A stretch of DNA of 57,431 nt from assembly GCA_014236755.1 (NCBI GenBank), contig JACCKY010000011.1:30467-87897 (forward strand), given 5' to 3'. The DNA comes from Candidatus Petromonas tenebris. Lineage in GTDB: Bacteria; Bacillota; Clostridia; Peptostreptococcales; Caminicellaceae. Both the position numbers and the translations under genes were made by a program. Under the pieces are notes generated by a model, which did no database searches, was not told the DNA's origin, and worked only from the letters and a program-made list of their open reading frames with translations. This document shows positions 33,541 through 42,248 of the stretch, one piece after another (the first letter of the stretch is position 1; every line of letters starts with the position of its first letter).

Positions 33541-34669
33541 AAAAGTAAAACTTATGCAAGGTAATGAAGCATGTGTAGAAGGAGCCATAGCAGCTGGAAT
33601 GAGATTTTATGGAGGTTACCCTATAACTCCATCTACTGAAATAGCAGAGATATCAGCTGTTAAGTTACCAGCTGTGGGCGGGAAATTTATTCAGATGGAA
33701 GATGAAATAGGAGGAATAGCAGCAGCTATAGGGGGATCCTTAGCGGGTTTGAAATCTATGACTGCAACTAGTGGACCGGGATTTTCTCTTAAACAGGAGA
33801 ATTTAGGATATGCAGCAATAGCTGAGATACCACTTGTAGTCGTTAATGTACAAAGAGGAGGACCTAGTACAGGACTTCCGACGGCGCCAGCACAAGGGGA
33901 TGTGATGCAGGCTAAATGGGGTACCCATGGAGATCACCCTATAATAGCACTAAGCCCGTCATCTGTTAGAGAAACCTTTGACGTAACTGTTAGAGCATTT
34001 AATCTGGCAGAAAAATACAGAACACCAGTAGTAATTTTAACAGATGAAGTAGTTGGACACATGAGGGAAAAAATTGAAATACCCGACCCTAGCGAAATCG
34101 AAATTATTGATAGAAAAAAACCTGAGGTAGATCCTGAAAACTATCTACCTTATGAAGTAAAAGATGGCGAGTTAGTACCGCCAATGGCTGCATTTGGAGA
34201 TGGCTATAGATTCCATGTAACAGGTCTTACCCACGATGAAACAGGTTTTCCAAGCAATAGTTCAGAAATAGCTGAAGCTCTTTTAAATAGATTAATGAAT
34301 AAGATAAATGCAAATTTAGATGACATACTTGATTACGAAGAATTTATGTGTGATGACGCAGAAATAGTAGTGTTTTCCTATGGTAGCACAGCAAGATCAG
34401 CAAAAAGTGCAGTTAAAAAATTAAGAGAAGAGGGAATCAAGGTTGGTTTGTTTAGACCAATTACAATCTGGCCTTTCCCAGAGGAAAAGGTTTACGAGTT
34501 AAGTAAGAAAGTTAAATCTATAATAGTAGCAGAAATGAACCTTGGACAGTTAGTGTTAGAAGTGGAAAGAGTTTCAAAGGGTAATTGTAAAGTATCTCAC
34601 TTAGGAAAAGCAAATGGAGAAGTTATAACTCCTAATGAAATAGTAAGCAGAGTTAAGGAGGTTTTATAG
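33530..34669 (+). CDS. korA: 2-oxoacid:ferredoxin oxidoreductase alpha subunit
   Basis: This 379-residue subunit belongs to a CoA-dependent oxidoreductase that decarboxylates a 2-oxoacid (2-oxoglutarate or branched-chain) with ferredoxin. The N-terminal part MQGNEACVEGAIAAGMRFYGGYPITPST and the PSTGLPT motif are typical of the pyrimidine domain. The C-terminal domain starts near residue 280 (VFSYGSTARSAKSAVK). ATG 33530 is used because GGGAGG lies 9 bases upstream; an in-frame ATG at 33503 has no SD. It starts within the end of korD. The exact substrate cannot be told from sequence. Confidence 0.92.
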   Translation: MKSRKVKLMQGNEACVEGAIAAGMRFYGGYPITPSTEIAEISAVKLPAVGGKFIQMEDEIGGIAAAIGGSLAGLKSMTATSGPGFSLKQENLGYAAIAEIPLVVVNVQRGGPSTGLPTAPAQGDVMQAKWGTHGDHPIIALSPSSVRETFDVTVRAFNLAEKYRTPVVILTDEVVGHMREKIEIPDPSEIEIIDRKKPEVDPENYLPYEVKDGELVPPMAAFGDGYRFHVTGLTHDETGFPSNSSEIAEALLNRLMNKINANLDDILDYEEFMCDDAEIVVFSYGSTARSAKSAVKKLREEGIKVGLFRPITIWPFPEEKVYELSKKVKSIIVAEMNLGQLVLEVERVSKGNCKVSHLGKANGEVITPNEIVSRVKEVL

Positions 34670-35491
34670 GTGGCTAGTAAATTAATAAAGGACTACTTTA
34701 GAACTGATAAATTACCTCATATATGGTGTCCAGGCTGTGGTCATGGAATATTAATGAGATCTGTAGCTCAGGCCATAGACAATCTGGGACTTGATAAAGA
34801 TAAGGTCTGTATAGTGTCAGGTATAGGATGTTCATCAAGGGCTCCAGGATATATGGATTTCAATACTCTTCATACAACTCACGGAAGGGCTTTAGCATTT
34901 GCAACAGGTGTAAAATTGGCTAGACCTGAATTGGAAGTTATAGTAGTAACAGGAGACGGAGATTGTGCTGCTATAGGAGGAAATCACCTTATACATGCAG
35001 CCAGAAGAAATATCAATATAACTACTGTTGTATTTAATAACAACATATACGGTATGACAGGAGGTCAATACTCACCAACTACACCTACCAATGAATTTGG
35101 AACAACAGCACCATATGGAAATATTGATAAGCCCTTTGATATTCCGGCTTTAGCAGGAGCAGCAGGGGCTACATATACTGCTAGAGGTACTGCTTACCAT
35201 GCAAAACAACTAACTAAGTTAGTTGAGAAGGGAATTAAAAACAAAGGTTTTTCACTAATTGAAGGAATAAGCATATGTCCTACTTACTATGGGAGAAAAA
35301 ATAAAAAGGGTTCTGCTGTTGATATGATGAATTGGCTTAAAGATAATGCGGTAGATATTAAAGTTGCAGAAAAATTACCTAAAGAAAAATTGGAAGGTAA
35401 ATTTTTAATAGGTGAATTTAAGAATACTACTGAACCTGAATATACTGAAGAATATATGAAGATTATAGAAAGATTTCAAAAGGAGAGATAA
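34670..35491 (+). CDS. korB: 2-oxoacid:ferredoxin oxidoreductase beta subunit (TPP-binding)
   Basis: This 273-residue TPP-binding subunit has the GDGDCAAIGGNHLIHAARRNINITTVVFNNNIYGMTGGQ region, which carries the TPP signature (GDG...NN). An early Cys block WCPGCGHG and GCSSRAPGY fit Fe-S binding. The GTG start at 34670 follows AAGGAGG and directly abuts korA. Confidence 0.93.
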   Translation: MASKLIKDYFRTDKLPHIWCPGCGHGILMRSVAQAIDNLGLDKDKVCIVSGIGCSSRAPGYMDFNTLHTTHGRALAFATGVKLARPELEVIVVTGDGDCAAIGGNHLIHAARRNINITTVVFNNNIYGMTGGQYSPTTPTNEFGTTAPYGNIDKPFDIPALAGAAGATYTARGTAYHAKQLTKLVEKGIKNKGFSLIEGISICPTYYGRKNKKGSAVDMMNWLKDNAVDIKVAEKLPKEKLEGKFLIGEFKNTTEPEYTEEYMKIIERFQKER

Positions 35492-35492
35492 T

Positions 35493-36032
35493 ATGGCTGT
35501 GCAAACTGAAATTAGATTAACTGGTTCCGGAGGGCAAGGCCTTATACTTGCAGGTATTATATTAGCAGAATCGGCAATACTACAAGGAGGTAATGCCGTG
35601 CAGTCTCAATCCTACGGACCAGAGGCTAGAGGGGGAGCTAGCAAGGCTGAAGTAATTATAAGCGAAGAAGAAATCGATTTTCCTAAAGTTGATAAGGCTG
35701 ACATACTTCTTTCTCTTACACAGATAGCCCTTGACAAGTATGCTGATTCTCTTAAGGAAGACGGAATATTAGTAGTCGACTCTGAACTTGACATCCCTGA
35801 GGATGTAAAAGCTTCAAAAATAGTTGCTGTACCAATACTGAAAACTGCAATTGAAAAGATAGGTAAGGCTATGGTTGCAAACATAGTAGCATTAGGAGTA
35901 ATACAGGAACTTACAAATGTAGTTTCAAAAGAATATCTAGAAAAAGCAGTTTTAAACAGAGTTCCTAAAGGAACTGAAGAGTTAAATAAAAAAGCATTAC
36001 AAGAAGGATATAATTTAGTAAAAGATGCTTAA
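35493..36032 (+). CDS. korC: 2-oxoacid:ferredoxin oxidoreductase gamma subunit
   Basis: This 179-residue gamma subunit begins with GSGGQGLILAGIILAESA, which binds CoA in the family, then QSYGPEARGGASKAEVIIS. It is the last subunit of the four-gene set. SD GGAGAG lies upstream. The following rpiR-type regulator starts 19 bases later and may share the transcript. Confidence 0.93.
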   Translation: MAVQTEIRLTGSGGQGLILAGIILAESAILQGGNAVQSQSYGPEARGGASKAEVIISEEEIDFPKVDKADILLSLTQIALDKYADSLKEDGILVVDSELDIPEDVKASKIVAVPILKTAIEKIGKAMVANIVALGVIQELTNVVSKEYLEKAVLNRVPKGTEELNKKALQEGYNLVKDA

Positions 36033-36051
36033 TAGTTTGAGGAGTATGTAA

Positions 36052-36915
36052 ATGGATAGGGATAATTTAGATGTATTGAACAGAATTCAAACCAGTTATA
36101 ATAAGTTAAGCAAAGGTCAAAAACTCATTGCTGATTACATTATCCAGAATTACGATAAAGTCGCTTTTATGACAGCTTCAAAGCTTGGAGAAAAGGTTGG
36201 GGTTAGTGAATCAACTGTAGTGAGATTTGCTAATGCCTTGGATTATGGAGGGTACCCCAAGCTTCAGAAAGAGCTACAGGAGCTAATAAAGACCAAACTC
36301 ACTACTGTACAAAGACTAGAATTATCTGAAGACTATAGCAATGACAAAGATGTTTTGAAAAAAGTAATGAAGTCGGATCTAGATAATATAAGAAAAACCA
36401 TTGAAGAAATTGATGCAAATAATTTTCAGATGGTAATAGATAGCATTTTAGATGCTAAAAGAGTATATATCTTAGGACTCAGAAGTTCTATTGTACTTGC
36501 TGAATATTTAGGCTTTTATTTAAATTTTATTTTAGAGAATGTTCATATTGTACCCTCGGGAATTAATGACATTTTTGACCAACTAATTAATATAAATGAG
36601 GAAGATGTAATTATAGGAATATCTTTTCCAAGATACTCTAAAAAGACACTTGAAGCTTTACAATTTGCAAAAGATCAGGGAAGTACAATAATAGGAATAA
36701 CTGACGGACCATTTTCACCGATAAAGTCATTAGCTGAGTTTACTTTGACTGCCAGAAGCAATATGACTTCCTTTATAGATTCTCTAGTGGCTCCTATGAG
36801 CTTAATGAATGCTTTAATAATAGGCCTAAGCATGAAGGAAAAAGACAAGATAGCTTCTACATTTAAAAATCTTGAAAATATCTGGAATGACTATAATATT
36901 TATATAAAAAAGTAG
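36052..36915 (+). CDS. MurR/RpiR family transcriptional regulator
   Basis: This 287-residue protein has an N-terminal helix-turn-helix (MTASKLGEKVGVSESTVVRFANALDYGGYPKLQ, about 42-75) and a C-terminal SIS domain (about 125-260, with RVYILGLRSSIVLAEYLG). SIS regulators sense phosphosugars. Its place at the end of the kor operon suggests it controls that operon or senses a linked metabolite, but no target site was found. Confidence 0.88.
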   Translation: MDRDNLDVLNRIQTSYNKLSKGQKLIADYIIQNYDKVAFMTASKLGEKVGVSESTVVRFANALDYGGYPKLQKELQELIKTKLTTVQRLELSEDYSNDKDVLKKVMKSDLDNIRKTIEEIDANNFQMVIDSILDAKRVYILGLRSSIVLAEYLGFYLNFILENVHIVPSGINDIFDQLININEEDVIIGISFPRYSKKTLEALQFAKDQGSTIIGITDGPFSPIKSLAEFTLTARSNMTSFIDSLVAPMSLMNALIIGLSMKEKDKIASTFKNLENIWNDYNIYIKK

Positions 36916-36927
36916 GTTTGAATAAAA

Positions 36928-37044
36928 GAAGAGCTGTTTTAATAGAAAAGATTTAGAGGTAAAAACAGCTCTTTAAAGTCGCTACAGAGGAAACATTGAA
37001 GGCTATTTAAAGCTATATTGTTAGAGTAACTAGCACAAGAGGAT
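36928..37044 (+). repeat. Dispersed structured element, copy B (5'-truncated)
   Basis: It keeps the inner stem GAAGAGCTGTTTT (36928-36940) with AAAACAGCTCTT (36962-36973), the TCGCTACAGAGGAAAC block, and the right half up to AGCACAAGAGGAT. It lacks the left half (outer stem and CCTCT strand) present in copies A and C. It therefore cannot form the outer stems and looks like a decayed or truncated copy. It lies in the rpiR-phosphatase gap. The rest of that gap (37045-37174) shows nothing further. Confidence 0.75.
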
Positions 37045-37174
37045 AATTTAATAAAGGACAGAAGTAATTTTTATATGACTTAAAAATACTTCTGTTCTTT
37101 TTAGTTTGCAAAGGATTAATATTATATAAATATGGTAAGAATAATAAATACAAATAACAAAGAGGTATTTAAAA

Positions 37175-37801
37175 ATGAAAACCCTATATTTAATCAGACA
37201 CGGTGAAACGATATGGAATTGTCAGTCAAAAACTCAGGGATGTAGAAACATCGGTTTGTCAGTGCGGGGATTTATTCAAGGTAAACTGTTGGCTGATAGG
37301 ATAGAAAAATTAAATGATAATTATGTAAAAATATATTCAAGTGATCTCGATAGATGTTATGAAACAGCTAAACTGATAGATGAAAGGATTAATGTAGGCA
37401 TTGAGGTAGTTAGGGATTTAAGGGAAATAAACTTTGGAGATTGGGAAGGCCTTACAACAGACGAAATAAAAACTTTCTATTTAAACGAGTTTAATAAATG
37501 GAGAAATAGACCCCACAAGGCACTCATACCTGGTGGAGAAGATTTGAAAACTGTACAGAATAGGTGTTTGAAAATAATAAAGCGTATATTAAATAAGTAC
37601 AATAAAGGAGCCATTATAGTAATTTCCCATAGTGTAGCCATTAGAACTATTATACTGGGCCTTTTAGATATTGAGCTATCACACTTTTATAAAATAGTTC
37701 AAAGTAATGCCTGCATAAATAAAATTGAGTTTAGAAGTTATGGTCCAGTTTTGGTCAGTTTAAATGATACCAACCATCTAGATATAGATGTGTGCTCATA
37801 A
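37175..37801 (+). CDS. Histidine phosphatase family protein
   Basis: This 208-residue phosphoglycerate-mutase-like phosphatase has the catalytic LIRHGETIWN at residues 5-14 and a second conserved His in VISHSVAIRTIILG. Related proteins act on phosphoglycerate, cobalamin precursors or other phosphomonoesters. It is 10 bases upstream of a small membrane protein gene with an SD in the space between. Substrate not evident. Confidence 0.88.
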   Translation: MKTLYLIRHGETIWNCQSKTQGCRNIGLSVRGFIQGKLLADRIEKLNDNYVKIYSSDLDRCYETAKLIDERINVGIEVVRDLREINFGDWEGLTTDEIKTFYLNEFNKWRNRPHKALIPGGEDLKTVQNRCLKIIKRILNKYNKGAIIVISHSVAIRTIILGLLDIELSHFYKIVQSNACINKIEFRSYGPVLVSLNDTNHLDIDVCS

Positions 37802-37811
37802 GGAGATAATT

Positions 37812-38276
37812 ATGGAAATGAAAGAGAAAAAAATACATAGGAAGATTAATAATTTACTTTTTAAAAAAACTATAAGCTTTTTCGTTGTATTAATATTAGC
37901 ACAGCTTTATATAATAAATTTCACATCAAATAAGGACCGCATATTAAATGCACTTGAAAGTCAAGAAGGATTATATTTAAAGTCTGTCGATATGGTTCCT
38001 CAGTATGGAGAGGTTCTTTTTAGCATTGTGAATGATCAATATCCTAACCAAGTATATGTAATGATGAATGACAAAAAGATAGGCTTTAATAATAATAGAC
38101 TAAAAATTAATGTCAGAGATGGAGATTTAATTGAATTTAGTGGCAAATATATAAGAAGCAATGTTTTAATTAAAGTAGAAAAAGTAAGTAATAATATTAT
38201 AAATATAAATAGAGATCATATATATGAAATTACTCCTCAATCTCACAAGCTAATACTAATTAAAATTAGAGAGTAA
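37812..38276 (+). CDS. Hypothetical membrane-anchored protein
   Basis: This 154-residue protein has a short basic N terminus, one membrane segment (ISFFVVLILAQLYIINF, about 19-35) and a hydrophilic domain of about 115 residues rich in Asn, Ile and Val, probably extracytoplasmic. No family recognised. The start ATG 37812 follows AAGGAG. An earlier in-frame ATG at 37788 has no SD. It probably shares a transcript with the phosphatase. Confidence 0.7.
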   Translation: MEMKEKKIHRKINNLLFKKTISFFVVLILAQLYIINFTSNKDRILNALESQEGLYLKSVDMVPQYGEVLFSIVNDQYPNQVYVMMNDKKIGFNNNRLKINVRDGDLIEFSGKYIRSNVLIKVEKVSNNIININRDHIYEITPQSHKLILIKIRE

Positions 38277-38279
38277 TAC

Positions 38280-38308
38280 TTGTGATACCTTTCATAATAA
38301 GTTATAAT
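38280..38308 (+). promoter_or_regulatory. Promoter of the cmk-ispH-rpsA leader
   Basis: TTGTGA at 38280-38285, a 17-base spacer and a perfect TATAAT at 38303-38308. The predicted start is near 38315, where a nested hairpin structure begins. Confidence 0.55.
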
Positions 38309-38314
38309 CTTTAT

Positions 38315-38435
38315 AGAAGTGGCGAAGTTTTGACTAATATACAGGGGAGAGTAGATACTACTATAGATTATTCACTTCATTTGAGTATAAACCACCAGAT
38401 GTCTGGTGGTTTATATATTAAAAGGAGGAGGAAAA
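38315..38435 (+). promoter_or_regulatory. Structured 5' leader of cmk
   Basis: GAAGTG (38316-38321) pairs with CACTTC (38373-38378) and encloses AGTAG-ATA-CTACT (38350-38362). A perfect 12-bp inverted repeat TAAACCACCAGA / TCTGGTGGTTTA (38388-38413) follows and is trailed by TATATATT, just before the cmk SD. The layout resembles a leader with a downstream terminator-like hairpin. No known riboswitch signature was recognised. Confidence 0.5.
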
Positions 38436-39092
38436 GTGCATAAAATAAGTATAGCAATTGACGGACCAGCTGGCGCAGGTAAAAGTACTTTAGCTAAAAA
38501 AATTGCAAATTTAAAAAATTTGCTTTATATAGATACAGGGGCAATGTATAGAGCTGTTACATTAAAATTACTAAGAGAAAATGTACCTTTAGATAATTAT
38601 GAGTTAGTTAAGAGGGTTTTGGATAATACTATTATTGAAATAATAAATGGTAGTATATTTTTAGATAATGTTAATGTAGATAAAGAAATAAGAACACCGA
38701 AAGTAAATGAAAATGTTTCTAAAGTCGCTGCTTTGCCATTTGTTAGAGAAACTTTAGTGAAGCTGCAGAGAAAAATTGCCGATAAAAACAATGTAGTAAT
38801 GGATGGTAGGGATATAGGTACTAAAGTACTTCCAAATGCAGAGTATAAATTTTTTATAACGGCTTCAATAGAAGAAAGAGCTAGAAGACGATATGAGGAG
38901 CTAAAGAAAAACGGATACCACTGCAGTTTTAATGATATAGTAAAAAAAATAGCTGAGAGAGATAAAATGGACAGTGAGAGGAAACTTGATCCTTTAAAAA
39001 AGGCAGATGATGCTGTTATAATAGATACTACAAATAAAAACATTGATGAAGTTATTAATATAATTTTAGGTAAAATCGAGAGTATAAAATAG
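38436..39092 (+). CDS. cmk: Cytidylate kinase
   Basis: This 218-residue kinase makes (d)CDP from (d)CMP. The P-loop is DGPAGAGKST (about 8-17). MDGRDIGTKVLPNA and ARRRYEELKKNGY are cmk marks. The start is GTG 38436, 7 bases after AGGAGG; the frame upstream to 38406 runs through the leader hairpin and is unlikely to be translated. It leads an operon cmk-ispH-rpsA known from many Clostridia. Confidence 0.95.
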   Translation: MHKISIAIDGPAGAGKSTLAKKIANLKNLLYIDTGAMYRAVTLKLLRENVPLDNYELVKRVLDNTIIEIINGSIFLDNVNVDKEIRTPKVNENVSKVAALPFVRETLVKLQRKIADKNNVVMDGRDIGTKVLPNAEYKFFITASIEERARRRYEELKKNGYHCSFNDIVKKIAERDKMDSERKLDPLKKADDAVIIDTTNKNIDEVINIILGKIESIK

Positions 39093-39115
39093 CTTTTGAG
39101 TTTAGGGGGTTTTTT

Positions 39116-39973
39116 ATGAAAATATTTGTTGCAGAAAACTCGGGGTTCTGTTTTGGAGTTAAAAAAGCTATCAATAAGACCATGGAAGCAATTAATGAAC
39201 AATATAAAAAAATATACACCTATGGGCCCCTCATACACAATAAACAAGAAACAGATAGGCTAAGTAAACTGGGAGTTAAATCTATTGATAATTTAGAGGA
39301 GGCAAAGGATTCTCAAGTGATAATAAGATCTCATGGTGTACCATTGAGATTTTATGAAGATGCTAAGAAGTATAACGTTGAAATTATAGATGCTACATGT
39401 CCCTTCGTGAGGAAGGTGCAAAAAATTGCTAAAAAATTTTATGAAGAGGACTATCAGATTATAATTGCAGGAAATCCTAGACATCCTGAAGTTATAGGAA
39501 TAAATGGATGGTGCAATAATAGTGCTTTTATTGTTGAAGATGAAAAAGATGTGGAAAAGCTTCCTATAAGTAAAAAAATTTGTTTAGTTGCACAGACTAC
39601 CCTCACTTTAGAAAAATGGAATCTCATAATAAATAAATTAGAGGAAAAGACTAATGAGCTTAGAGCATTTAATACTATATGTTTAGCTACAAAGGAGAGA
39701 CAGAAATCCTGTGCAGAGACTGCCAAAAAAGTTGATTTAATGATAGTAATAGGAGGATATCATAGCTCTAATACCCAAAAATTGTATAATATAAGCAAAA
39801 AGTATTGTGAAAAAACAATCCATATTGAAACTGCAGAAGAATTACCATTAAAGGACTTTCACAAATTTAATGCAATTGGGATAACAGCTGGTGCATCGAC
39901 ACCAGATTGGATTATTAATAATGTTATAAAAAAATTAGAAGATAAAGGTGGCGATCAAGATGGAAAACAATAA
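39116..39973 (+). CDS. ispH: 4-hydroxy-3-methylbut-2-enyl diphosphate reductase
   Basis: This 285-residue [4Fe-4S] enzyme is the last step of the MEP isoprenoid pathway. The three cluster cysteines are in NSGFCFGVKKA, DATCPFV and TICLATKERQ. GITAGASTPDWII is the C-terminal signature. A GGGGG SD precedes ATG 39116. Its 3' end overlaps the start of rpsA by 14 bases in a different frame. In several Clostridia these two proteins are fused; here they are separate but coupled. Confidence 0.95.
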   Translation: MKIFVAENSGFCFGVKKAINKTMEAINEQYKKIYTYGPLIHNKQETDRLSKLGVKSIDNLEEAKDSQVIIRSHGVPLRFYEDAKKYNVEIIDATCPFVRKVQKIAKKFYEEDYQIIIAGNPRHPEVIGINGWCNNSAFIVEDEKDVEKLPISKKICLVAQTTLTLEKWNLIINKLEEKTNELRAFNTICLATKERQKSCAETAKKVDLMIVIGGYHSSNTQKLYNISKKYCEKTIHIETAEELPLKDFHKFNAIGITAGASTPDWIINNVIKKLEDKGGDQDGKQ

Positions 39974-41120
39974 TTTAAATGAAATGCTGGAACAAACTGA
40001 TAGTTTTATGAAAGTTCCAAAGAGAGGTGAAATTGTAAAGGGAAAGGTTGTACAAGTGATGGATGATGAGGTAGTAGTAAATATTGGGTATAAATCTGAT
40101 GGGATAATACCATCTAGAGAGATTTCTAGCAATCCCGATATAAATCTTAGAGAAATTATTAATGAAGGTGATGAATTAGACGTTTATGTTTTAAAAACAG
40201 ATGATGGTGAAGGTAATGTAATCTTATCTAAAAAAAGGGTAGATATTATTAAGGATTGGGAAGAACTAGAGCAAGCATATAAAGAAAATAAAACTTTAAC
40301 TGTAAATACTAAAACAGTAGTTAAGGGTGGAATTATTGCATACTTTAAAGAGATTAGAGGTTTTATTCCTGCTTCTCAATTAACAAATAGATATGTTGAA
40401 AATTTAGATGAATTTGTCAATAAGCAACTGGATGTAAAAACAATTGAAGTAAATAAGGGAAAGAGAAAAGCAGTATTTTCCCATAGAAAAATAGTAGAAG
40501 AAAAAATAGCTGAGCAGAGAGAAAAGCTGTGGAATACAATAGAAAAGGATACAGTTATGAAAGGTGAGGTAAAGAGGTTAACTAACTTTGGTGCCTTTGT
40601 TGATCTGGGAGGAGTAGATGGCCTTATACATATTTCAGAGATGTCCTGGGGACATATAAAGCATCCTTCTGAAGTGTTAAATGTGGGAGATATGGTTGAT
40701 GTATATATAAAGGACTTTAATAAGGATGAAGGCAAAATATCCCTTAGCTTAAAGCAGATTAAAGGAAACCCTTGGGATGATATTGATAAAAAGTATGAAG
40801 TAGGACAAATAATAAAGGGTAAGGTTGTTAAACTAGTAGATTTTGGAGCTTTTGTAGAGATAGAGCCTGGTATAGAAGGCCTTTTGCACATATCTCAAAT
40901 CTCAGAAAAACATATATCAAAACCTTCAGAAGAACTAGAAGTGGGACAAACAGTAACTATTAAAATACTAGATATTAATAAAGAAGAAAAAAGAATAAGT
41001 CTATCTATAAAAGAAGCTCTCGAATCAGAAAGCGTGGAAAACTATACAGATGAAATCGTTAAAGAAGAACAAACTACAACTACAATAGGAGATATAATCA
41101 AATTTAAGGAAAATAATTAA
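39960..41120 (+). CDS. rpsA: Ribosomal protein S1 homologue
   Basis: This 386-residue protein has four S1 RNA-binding domains at about residues 15-85, 100-165, 188-257 and 270-340. The third and fourth have the clear GAFVDLGGVDGLIHISEMSWG and GAFVEIEPGIEGLLHISQIS cores. It resembles the short Firmicutes S1/YpfD type rather than the six-domain E. coli protein. ATG 39960 follows AAGGTGG. It overlaps ispH by 14 bases. A terminator follows at 41197-41220. Confidence 0.93.
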   Translation: MENNNLNEMLEQTDSFMKVPKRGEIVKGKVVQVMDDEVVVNIGYKSDGIIPSREISSNPDINLREIINEGDELDVYVLKTDDGEGNVILSKKRVDIIKDWEELEQAYKENKTLTVNTKTVVKGGIIAYFKEIRGFIPASQLTNRYVENLDEFVNKQLDVKTIEVNKGKRKAVFSHRKIVEEKIAEQREKLWNTIEKDTVMKGEVKRLTNFGAFVDLGGVDGLIHISEMSWGHIKHPSEVLNVGDMVDVYIKDFNKDEGKISLSLKQIKGNPWDDIDKKYEVGQIIKGKVVKLVDFGAFVEIEPGIEGLLHISQISEKHISKPSEELEVGQTVTIKILDINKEEKRISLSIKEALESESVENYTDEIVKEEQTTTTIGDIIKFKENN

Positions 41121-41196
41121 GTATAATATTATGTATATTGGGAAGAATATTATTACCCTCACAAAATATTGAAAGCCCCCTTATATTTCTTGGTGA

Positions 41197-41220
41197 CCGT
41201 GTTTAACACGGCTTTTTTTT
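41197..41220 (+). terminator. Rho-independent terminator of the cmk-rpsA operon
   Basis: CCGTG-TTTAA-CACGG followed by a C and eight T. Confidence 0.82.
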
Positions 41221-41308
41221 ATTTAAAAAATGTGTTAGAATTATTTTAATCAAAAATTTAGAAGTTGCATATGTGATTATATATTAAAATTAAAAATGGG
41301 GGCAAAGT

Positions 41309-42082
41309 ATGCAAGGTTACGAAAGATTTAAAGATCTAATATTTAAAAAGACTGAAATAGATTTGTCCTGTTATAAGGAAAGACAAATGAAAAGACGGAT
41401 AGAATCATTAATTAAAAGGAATAACTTTAATTCTTATGAAGATTACTACAACGCCATAAATAAGGATAAAAAGCTTTATAATGAGTTTATTAACTATCTT
41501 ACGATAAATGTATCGGAGTTTTATAGAAATCCTGAACAATGGGAAGTTTTAAAGAATGAGATAATACCTAATTTGTTGAAATATAAGAAAAAACTAAAGG
41601 TTTGGAGTGCAGCTTGTTCAACAGGGGAAGAGCCATACTCCTTAGTAATGGTTCTTAGCAATTTTTTTCCTTTAAATGAGATTAAAGTATTAGCAACAGA
41701 TATAGATAGAGAAGCCTTAAGTAAAGCAATTGTGGGTATGTATACTGCAAAAAGCATTGAAAGGGTACCGAAGGAGTTTAAGAATAAATATTTTACAACA
41801 GTTGGAAATTCCTATAAAATAATTGATGATATTAAAAGATGTGTAGAGTTTAGACAGCATAATCTTTTAAAAGATGATTATCCTAGCGACTGTGATCTAG
41901 TTATTTGTAGAAATGTTATGATATATTTTACTGAAAAGGCCAAGGAGTTAATGTATAAAAAGTTTAATAGAGCTCTAAGTGAGCATGGAATTCTTTTTGT
42001 TGGAAGTACAGAACAAATAATACTTTCTCATAGATATAATTTTAAGGCTTGTAAAACATTTTTTTACAAAAAAATACAATAG
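41309..42082 (+). CDS. cheR: CheR-type protein-glutamate methyltransferase
   Basis: This 257-residue SAM-dependent enzyme methylates glutamates of chemoreceptors. The N-terminal helical domain (IDLSCYKERQMKRRIESLI) is followed by the catalytic domain with KVWSAACSTGEEPYSLVMVL and LVICRNVMIYFTE. ATG 41309 follows GGGGGCA. There is no other chemotaxis gene next to it. It stands between two terminators (41197-41220 and 42104-42146). Confidence 0.92.
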   Translation: MQGYERFKDLIFKKTEIDLSCYKERQMKRRIESLIKRNNFNSYEDYYNAINKDKKLYNEFINYLTINVSEFYRNPEQWEVLKNEIIPNLLKYKKKLKVWSAACSTGEEPYSLVMVLSNFFPLNEIKVLATDIDREALSKAIVGMYTAKSIERVPKEFKNKYFTTVGNSYKIIDDIKRCVEFRQHNLLKDDYPSDCDLVICRNVMIYFTEKAKELMYKKFNRALSEHGILFVGSTEQIILSHRYNFKACKTFFYKKIQ

Positions 42083-42103
42083 TTTATACATATATACAAT
42101 GTT

Positions 42104-42146
42104 AAAACTATTTGAAGAAATTTTAGTTTCTTTAAATAGTTTTTGT
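42104..42146 (+). terminator. Rho-independent terminator of cheR
   Basis: AAAACTATTTGAAGAAA pairs with TTTCTTTAAATAGTTTT (one G-U), then T-rich sequence. Confidence 0.82.
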
Positions 42147-42248
42147 TGTTAAATAGCGAAATCTGACTGAAATTGCTATAAAAAAAACCGTGTAATTAAA
42201 AGGATTTCAAGTAGTTGAAAAGAATATGTTATACAGGAGGTGAAGAGC

